Of a DNA stretch of 19,863 bases, positions 14,661-19,863 are shown piece after piece. Every line of letters starts with the position of its first letter. Position 1 is the stretch's first letter. Source of the stretch: CAYUYV01 sp964449455 (GTDB lineage: Bacteria > Pseudomonadota > Alphaproteobacteria > JAJFIK01); assembly GCA_964449455.1 (NCBI GenBank), contig CAYUYV010000084.1, forward strand, positions 1 through 19,863, in the 5' to 3' direction. Both the position numbers and the translations under genes were made by a program. The notes under the pieces were generated by a model. It saw only the letters and a list, made by a program, of their open reading frames with translations, was not told where the DNA came from and did no database searches.

Positions 14661-14687
14661 GGCCGCTTGGGGCCTTTCACGGGTTTT
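14659..14687 (+). terminator. Hairpin overlapping the asnB stop codon
   Basis: AAGGCC (14659-14664) and GGCCTT (14671-14676) form a 6-bp stem with a 6-base loop that begins within the TAA stop. GGGTTTT follows a few bases later. It is a weak intrinsic-terminator candidate in the 56-bp gap between the convergent asnB and TraB/GumN genes. Confidence 0.4.
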
Positions 14688-14716
14688 GTCTAATGAGTCG
14701 CCAGCGGTATGGCGTT

Positions 14717-15697
14717 TCACTGAACCCGTTCGAGGGTCATACCTTCATCTGCCAACAGATCATTGACGGAGCGATCACCGATCAGGTGACCCATGCCAAC
14801 GGCGACAAAGAAAGTGCCCTGGTCTTCGGTCAGTACACGGGTTAATTCTTTGACCCAGGCTTCATTGCGCCGGGCAAATACGGCTTCGAAGATTTCCCTC
14901 GGTTCGTCATTGCCGATTTCGAGCAAAGCCTCCTGGCCTTTGATATCGCCCGCCAACCAACGCGAAACGACATCCTTAAAAAGCGTGGGATTGTCCCGCA
15001 CATCCCGCAGGCCGGCCTCGAAGGATTTGGCGCTCACCGCATCGGGAATGTCGGCGAGGATGCGCAGTTGCTGTTCCGGCGTTTCCAGAAAGCGCAAGCT
15101 CTTGCCGGATTTGCGCGCGTCCATGTCCAAAATGGTATCGACGCCCGCGGACGGATCGCCCCCTTGCGCCACAAGCCACTGAACCCCGAACACCACGCTG
15201 GCAAGCCAAGGACGAAAGGGCTCCAGGGCCACCGGCGACAGCCCAATCGTGCCAGCGATCTCTGCAAAGAGGATCCGGCTTTCCGGGCTTAGATAGCTGC
15301 TTAACATCGTGCCCGGAGGATTGACGCCGAGATCTCGCACAAGGGTCTGGATCTCGGGGCCGTTGGCGGCCTGGGTGTCAGCCTCAAGATAGACCGTAGA
15401 CGAAGCGTTCCAGGCGGCATCAAATGTGTCTGTGCGCCAGGCAATTGATTTCTGGAGAATATGGACCGTGCCGAAGAGATAGATCGTGGTGTCGCTATCG
15501 GCCATCTTCCACAGGGCCGGGCCGGCGGCGGGCCCGGCAGCCGGCGTGTCCACGACAGCTTGAGCCAGGGCGCCGCGGTTCATGGCAGGTTGGGCCACGA
15601 GCACGCACAGCACAAAGACGAAGGTGAAGATCGCGGTCCCAAAACCGCCAGTCATCCTGTTCAACTTCATCCGCCGACCGATTGTGTGTTTTGTCAT
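14717..15697 (-). CDS. TraB/GumN-family putative metalloprotease-like protein
   Basis: 326 residues. An N-terminal signal peptide or anchor covers about 20-46 (TAIFTFVFVLCVLVAQPA...GALAQ). The first family motif ALWKMADSDTTIYLFGTVHI carries GTVH at 76-79, and the second, VAVGMGHLIGDRSVNDLLADEG, lies near the C-terminus, with the intervening helical region typical of the family. These proteins are periplasmic or membrane-attached. TraB/Tiki relatives are proposed metalloproteases, but the bacterial GumN role is unsettled. Start ATG 15697 has GAAGGA at 7-nt spacing, and this site lies inside the first unit of the 18-bp tandem array upstream. Confidence 0.88.
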   Translation of the reverse strand: MTKHTIGRRMKLNRMTGGFGTAIFTFVFVLCVLVAQPAMNRGALAQAVVDTPAAGPAAGPALWKMADSDTTIYLFGTVHILQKSIAWRTDTFDAAWNASSTVYLEADTQAANGPEIQTLVRDLGVNPPGTMLSSYLSPESRILFAEIAGTIGLSPVALEPFRPWLASVVFGVQWLVAQGGDPSAGVDTILDMDARKSGKSLRFLETPEQQLRILADIPDAVSAKSFEAGLRDVRDNPTLFKDVVSRWLAGDIKGQEALLEIGNDEPREIFEAVFARRNEAWVKELTRVLTEDQGTFFVAVGMGHLIGDRSVNDLLADEGMTLERVQ

Positions 15698-15698
15698 G

Positions 15699-15850
15699 CC
15701 AAATCCTTCACCGGCCCCAAATCNNNNNNNNNNNNNNNNNNNNNNNNNNNNNNNNNNNNNNNNNNNNNNNNNNNNNNNNNNNNNNNNNNNNNNNNNNNNN
15801 NNNNNNNNNNNNNNNNNNNNNNNTCACCGGCCCCAAATCCATCACCGTCC
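15699..15850. repeat. 18-bp tandem repeat array interrupted by an assembly gap
   Basis: The unit CCAAATCCTTCACCGGCC covers 15699-15716, then a partial copy reaches the gap at 15723. After the gap a partial unit ends at 15832, followed by a diverged copy CCAAATCCATCACCGTCC (15833-15850). On the minus strand each unit contains GAAGGA, so the array repeats a Shine-Dalgarno sequence just upstream of the TraB/GumN start. Copy number is unknown. Confidence 0.92.
15724..15823. other. Assembly gap of exactly 100 N
   Basis: A second conventional 100-N gap, also inside a tandem array. True length and sequence are unknown. Confidence 0.98.
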
Positions 15851-15883
15851 ATTGTGCGGCCCGGTCCAGGCCCTGTGATGTCC

Positions 15884-18376
15884 TCAAAAGCCCTGCGCGA
15901 ACCCGATATCATCCAGAATGATGGCGCCTCTGGGGCTCTTGTCGAAACGGAAGGTCACACCGCTGATTTGTGCCGGATCGAGTTCCGGATTGACGCCCTG
16001 GAAGGCCGAGACCGGAATGGTGAAGCGGCGCATGACGACCTCGGATGTGGCAGTTTCGGAAAAGTGCTGCGCACGGCGCGTATGGCCCTCAACAGCGGGA
16101 TAGAGGACTTGGTCAGTGGAGAGGGGCAGCGCTGCTTCGCGCCCTTGCGCGTCGTGGAGGATGACTGTCCAATCCAACGGTTCTTCTTTCTTATCTTTTT
16201 CCGCCTCAGCATTATCTGTCTTGGCAGTGTCATCGCCATCGGGGGCAGTCTTTTCCGCGTTTTTGTCCTTGTCCCACCCATCGGGAAGGCTTGACGCGCT
16301 GGACCTTGCAGCCCCAAAGCGCAGCACCAGATCCTCAGGCGCGTCATCTCCAGCGGCTGGCCCGCCCGCCCAGCGCAGCAGATATTGGGCACGATCCTCA
16401 TGGACCCGGTCGTCCCAGGCCAGAACCACGCCATGGTCTTCAAGGGACCGCCATTTCAGGCGGAGCCATTTTTCCGTCCACCGCGTAACATGGGTGGCCG
16501 AGATCTCAACCCCATAGCGCCCGGTCGAAAGGTCCCCATCCTCTTCGAAATCCGCCAAGATCCGTGTGCGGCCGGATTCGAAATTCGAGACCATATAGAC
16601 ATCCGGGAGCCAGGCCTTGGCGGTGCGAATATCCGCCAGGATGGGCAGATAGGCTCGCCGGTCGTTCAGCACGCTCTCCAGAAAGGCGGAAAAGGTCACA
16701 AGCGCAATCTGACGCTGGCCCTCCGGGTCCATGATCGGTGTGAGATTGAGAAGCGCTGCTGACGGCCAGCCGAAATCGGTCCGCCCCCATATGGTGTTGA
16801 ATTGGCCGTGATTGGCATCCTTCACATAGAGGGAAGCCTTGAAGAGGTCCTCTGAGCCCGTCACATCAACCCGGGAATACTGGGTCTGGCCCATGAAGGA
16901 CTGGACATCGGCGTCCATGCTGCCATGGATGGTGAAATAGTTGGTTCCGGAAATCGGCGTGCCGCGGCCACGGGGCTTGTACTGTCCGTCCACGGGCGCA
17001 ATGGCGATGACGCCTTTGATCCCGAAATCATAGTCAAAGGCCAATGCCCCATCGCCGGGATAGCGGGACAAGCGGTTGAAATGGGCTGCCACCGCCACGG
17101 CCTCACCACCCCGGGAATGGCCGATCAAGGCCACCCGATCCAGATCCACCTTGCCATAAAAGGGATGGGCCGGATCGGCATTCCACTGGCGCCACTGGGC
17201 CAGATGTTCAAGCAGCAGCCACCCCCTCGCGTCGTTCTCCTCATCGAGCCCCCCATCGGGGGTCGGCCCGTCCGGATCCACAAGATCCAGCAGATCGCTG
17301 ACGCTGCCATTGATGAAGTTCTCGTCAACGGAGACTGTAATGAACCCGCGGCTGGCAAAATGCTCGCCAAGATAGGCGTAGCCCGGATCGGAATAGTCCT
17401 GCATGGAATGGTTGCCATGGACGATCAGAACCAGGGGATAAGGGCCCGTCTCTGATTGTTCTGTACCGGGACCACCCTCTGCACCATTTTCAACCGCACC
17501 GGGCGATGCCCAACCGGGGGCCCAGACCCGGCCCTGCACCGGCAGCGCCGTTTTATCGAAGCCCCAATAGCGGGTTCGGGCCCAGCCAGAGGGCCCATCC
17601 CAATTGCTCACCAGTTTTGAACCGTCCACGGATGTGCTGGTCCAGCTCGCATCCTCGGCGAATTCGTCCCGGTGCAGGTCCTTTCCGGAGCCGTAGCTGA
17701 ATGTGGCGACCGTAAAGCCACCCGGCGCGCCCGGATTGGCCAAATCCAGGGTGCGATCCTCAAACACAAAGGACTGAAGCGCCTCATTGATCGGCTCTCC
17801 CTCCCGCATCACGATATAGCCAAGAAGGCCCAAAAGGCCGGCGCCAAGGAGCAGCGTCAAAACACTCACCGCCACCCGGGAGAGCGTGTATCCGCCGCCA
17901 GTCAACGCGGCAATGGCGCCAGCCACCAGGCTGACACCCAGAATGAGCCCGAGACTGGTGGCAAGGGCACCGGAGTCGGACCAGGGGCCACTGAAAAGGA
18001 GAAAAGCCGTCAGCAAGCCGACAGTCAGAGCTAAGACATAACGCCATGGCAGGGGCGCCAGCACGCCATGGAAGAGAACACCACCAAGGCCAACGATCAG
18101 AATGAGGCCGAGCAATGCGCCAAAGGAGAGAAAAGAGCCGAGGGATGGATTGAGAAGGACCATGCCCACAAAAAGAGCGATGAGCAGAACCGCCACCACC
18201 AGCCAGATCGCCCGTATGGCCCCATTCCAGGCCCGTCTTGAAGGCGTAAAGGCCTCGTTGAGACCCTGCAGAAAGGACGATGCTCCGGTCACAGCCCTGA
18301 TCCCCACCTGATTGGATATCTGCCAACCCGCATCACACCATAGGTGGCGCAGGAAGACTACCACTAAGGCAACCAC
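15884..18376 (-). CDS. Membrane-anchored alpha/beta hydrolase with C-terminal extension
   Basis: 830 residues from GTG 18376. The start is uncertain: there is no clear ribosome binding site, and GTG 18292 (V29) is an alternative. Five hydrophobic segments lie at about 54-75, 82-107, 110-130, 138-160 and 166-190. An extracytoplasmic or cytoplasmic hydrolase domain follows: oxyanion region LVLIVHGNHS (316-324), nucleophile elbow VALIGHSRGGEA with Ser421, likely acid Asp488 or Asp490 in HGSMDAD, and likely His523 in DANHGQFN. The last 250 residues look beta-rich, with a Lys/Asp/Glu-rich low-complexity insert (DKDKNAEKTAPDGDD...) near 700-735. Substrate unknown. A serine esterase, lipase or peptidase is possible. 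Probably co-transcribed with the TraB/GumN gene downstream. Confidence 0.85.
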   Translation of the reverse strand: MVALVVVFLRHLWCDAGWQISNQVGIRAVTGASSFLQGLNEAFTPSRRAWNGAIRAIWLVVAVLLIALFVGMVLLNPSLGSFLSFGALLGLILIVGLGGVLFHGVLAPLPWRYVLALTVGLLTAFLLFSGPWSDSGALATSLGLILGVSLVAGAIAALTGGGYTLSRVAVSVLTLLLGAGLLGLLGYIVMREGEPINEALQSFVFEDRTLDLANPGAPGGFTVATFSYGSGKDLHRDEFAEDASWTSTSVDGSKLVSNWDGPSGWARTRYWGFDKTALPVQGRVWAPGWASPGAVENGAEGGPGTEQSETGPYPLVLIVHGNHSMQDYSDPGYAYLGEHFASRGFITVSVDENFINGSVSDLLDLVDPDGPTPDGGLDEENDARGWLLLEHLAQWRQWNADPAHPFYGKVDLDRVALIGHSRGGEAVAVAAHFNRLSRYPGDGALAFDYDFGIKGVIAIAPVDGQYKPRGRGTPISGTNYFTIHGSMDADVQSFMGQTQYSRVDVTGSEDLFKASLYVKDANHGQFNTIWGRTDFGWPSAALLNLTPIMDPEGQRQIALVTFSAFLESVLNDRRAYLPILADIRTAKAWLPDVYMVSNFESGRTRILADFEEDGDLSTGRYGVEISATHVTRWTEKWLRLKWRSLEDHGVVLAWDDRVHEDRAQYLLRWAGGPAAGDDAPEDLVLRFGAARSSASSLPDGWDKDKNAEKTAPDGDDTAKTDNAEAEKDKKEEPLDWTVILHDAQGREAALPLSTDQVLYPAVEGHTRRAQHFSETATSEVVMRRFTIPVSAFQGVNPELDPAQISGVTFRFDKSPRGAIILDDIGFAQGF

Positions 18377-18501
18377 TTGGTCCGGAGTATCAAAACGCGC
18401 TAAGCGTATGCCTCGAAACGGGCGTCCCCTTCGGCCCGGGCCCGGCTTTGGGCCTTGATGGAGACCCTGCCTGCGACGCTTTCGCCCGGAAGGATCCCCT
18501 G

Positions 18502-19665
18502 ATGACGGCCTCCCAGTCCAAGACGCCCCGGTCGGACGCCCTTTGGCGGCGCATGGTGGAAACCCGCACAGTGACCTTGAGCCCGGAGGAGGTCGATGCG
18601 CTTGAAGCGGAAAGCGCCCATGCGCTGATCGCGCGCAAAATGCTGGGCATGCACTACTTCAAGACCGGTGCCTATACCAAGGCGGCGGACCACACCCGGG
18701 TGGTCTTTGATCAGGACCCGAATGCGGAAACGGCGCGCAATCTGCTCAGCGCCTTGGAGCGGGCCGGCAATCTTGACGAGGCCATTGCCTTTGCCGAAGC
18801 CCAGGGGGATGTCTTTGATCCCATTGAGCGCGCAGATCGGCTGTGCAGTATTTTCGTCCGCCAGGGGAAGATTGAGGCGGGGGTCGCTGCAGGCACCAAG
18901 GCGCTCGAACTTAAAGATGCGCTCACGGCACCCCTTGAGCGGCCTCAACCCGTCACCCGCCCCTTCGATCCAACAAAGCCCGCCCGCAATGTCATCTCTT
19001 TCTCCCTCTACGGAGAAGATCCGCGCTATATCCGCGGTGCCCAGCATAATACGGTCGTCGCGCGCTACCTCTATCCGGGCTGGACGCCGCGCTTTTACGT
19101 GGATGACAGCGTGCCCATGGCCGTGTGCGAGGCCCTGATCCGCGAGGGTGCACAGATCCGCAAAGCGCCCAAACTGCCGGCCCACACTTATGGTCTTTTC
19201 TGGCGCTTCCTTGTGGAGGATGATCCGGAGGTGGACTATTATATTGTTCGGGATGCGGATTCGGTGATGAATATCCGGGAGCGGGCGGCCGTCGAAGACT
19301 GGCTGGCGTCGGGCGCGCCCTACCACGCCATGCGGGATTACCCAAGCCACAGTGAGCTGCTGCTTGCAGGCATGTGGGGCGCCCAGCGGGGCAATCTGGA
19401 GCCCATGGGCAAACGCATCCTGGCCTTTGTGAAAGGTGCAGCCACGCGCCTGAATGATCGTGTGTCTGATCAGCGCTTCCTGCGGGACGAGATTTGGCCC
19501 CTCGTGCGCCGGGACATTCTGATCCACGACGCCTGGTTTTCCTTTGGCACCACGCGAAAGTTCCGGGACGAATTCACTCTGCCCTGGCCCATGCATGTGG
19601 GCCAGAATGACTGGGTCCGGTTTCGGCCGACGGCTGAAACCATGGCAGCGCCCAAGGCCGGATGA
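18502..19665 (+). CDS. TPR-domain protein with glycosyltransferase-like C-terminal domain
   Basis: 387 residues from ATG 18502, which follows GGAAGGA. The open frame extends 18 codons upstream without a site. Residues about 40-140 are helical repeats of TPR type (AHALIARKMLGMHYFKTGAYTKAADHTRVVFDQDP and NLLSALERAGNLDEAIAFAEAQG). The C-terminal domain starts near 160 (RNVISFSLYGEDPRYIRGA) and holds a DxD-like motif, DAD at 251-253 in YYIVRDADSVMNIRERAAVEDWL, then HAMRDYPSH...AGMWGA. That DAD-x-x-x-N-x-RE...MRD...GMWG pattern is known to me from uncharacterised glycosyltransferase-like proteins, so nucleotide-sugar transfer is inferred. No membrane segment. Divergent from the hydrolase gene. Confidence 0.82.
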   Translation: MTASQSKTPRSDALWRRMVETRTVTLSPEEVDALEAESAHALIARKMLGMHYFKTGAYTKAADHTRVVFDQDPNAETARNLLSALERAGNLDEAIAFAEAQGDVFDPIERADRLCSIFVRQGKIEAGVAAGTKALELKDALTAPLERPQPVTRPFDPTKPARNVISFSLYGEDPRYIRGAQHNTVVARYLYPGWTPRFYVDDSVPMAVCEALIREGAQIRKAPKLPAHTYGLFWRFLVEDDPEVDYYIVRDADSVMNIRERAAVEDWLASGAPYHAMRDYPSHSELLLAGMWGAQRGNLEPMGKRILAFVKGAATRLNDRVSDQRFLRDEIWPLVRRDILIHDAWFSFGTTRKFRDEFTLPWPMHVGQNDWVRFRPTAETMAAPKAG

Positions 19666-19751
19666 CAAAACTGGCTCCGCGTCTCCCTATGGCTTTACGG
19701 GCGCGGCGCACTCCCCGAAACTCACCCTGGATGCAGAGAAAAGAGCGTGAC

Positions 19752-19830
19752 CTCGTGTCGTGGATCAGAAGTCCGCAGACGGACGTGCCGGGACGTCTCA
19801 TGCGGACGTCTGATCCGAAAACGACACGAG
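19752..19830. repeat. Long hairpin element (copy B, complete)
   Basis: Outer arms CTCGTGTCGT (19752-19761) and ACGACACGAG (19821-19830). Inner arms are GGATCAGA-A-GTCCGCA (19762-19777) and TGCGGAC-G-TCTGATCC (19801-19816), with one A/G mismatch and a 4-base GAAA bulge at 19817-19820. A tip stem GACGT/ACGTC (19782-19786, 19793-19797) has a 6-base loop. The whole folds to a stem of about 30 pairs. Its arms recur at bases 1-32. No T-run follows, and no ORF is inside. Confidence 0.88.
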
Positions 19831-19863
19831 AAACACCATAGTGCTCGTGTGGCTCTTGGGTCA

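Noticed and set aside
18400..19668. 422-codon open frame on the minus strand
   Set aside because: Antisense to the TPR/glycosyltransferase-like gene, which has a ribosome binding site and recognisable domains.
1..19830. Composite transposon bounded by the end hairpins
   Set aside because: The genes between are ordinary housekeeping and envelope functions, with no transposase or integrase. The matching ends are better explained as two copies of a dispersed repeat.

Overview
The window is a GC-rich bacterial chromosomal segment, most likely from an alphaproteobacterium. The clues are a complete Lgt of proteobacterial type, a YtoQ-family protein, a large TonB-dependent receptor with the 'TAQKREE' pre-plug motif, a TRAP transporter, and an intergenic repeat built around GCAATCCAGAG/CAATGACG of the sort common in alphaproteobacteria. 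I cannot assign an order or genus from sequence alone. No rRNA, tRNA, transposase, phage gene or CRISPR array was recognised.

Layout. 1-163: repeat-derived palindromic DNA. 164-607 (-): four-helix membrane protein. 608-1647: about 1 kb without a convincing gene, but with an AT-rich island, an intrinsic-terminator-like hairpin and a palindrome-decorated promoter for the next gene. 1648-2010 (+): small STAS-like protein. 2129-2431 (-): three-helix membrane protein with a good terminator. 2618-3970 (+): ytoQ-like gene and lgt, probably one transcript. 3971-4347: 16-bp tandem array containing a 100-N assembly gap, a 24-bp perfect palindrome and a mosaic intergenic repeat. 4348-8911 (-): glpK, then dctQ-dctM-dctP, all in one direction. 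9169-11586 (+): TonB-dependent receptor, divergent from glpK. 11720-14660 (+): family-2 glycosyltransferase and asparagine synthetase (asnB), a probable pair in surface-polymer synthesis. 14717-18376 (-): membrane-anchored alpha/beta hydrolase, then a TraB/GumN protein, separated by an 18-bp tandem array with the second 100-N gap. 18502-19665 (+): TPR-plus-glycosyltransferase-like protein. 19752-19830: long hairpin whose arm recurs at bases 1-32.

The genes are mostly envelope and uptake functions: lipoprotein maturation (Lgt), TRAP import, TonB-dependent import, glycerol phosphorylation, and sugar-transfer or amidation enzymes. I see no single coherent new defence or mobile system. The most unusual content is in the non-coding DNA. 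Four short tandem arrays (units of 14, 16, 16 and 18 bp) lie directly after stop codons or before starts, two of them broke the assembly, and one carries a Shine-Dalgarno sequence in every unit. The same palindromic element lies at both ends of the window.
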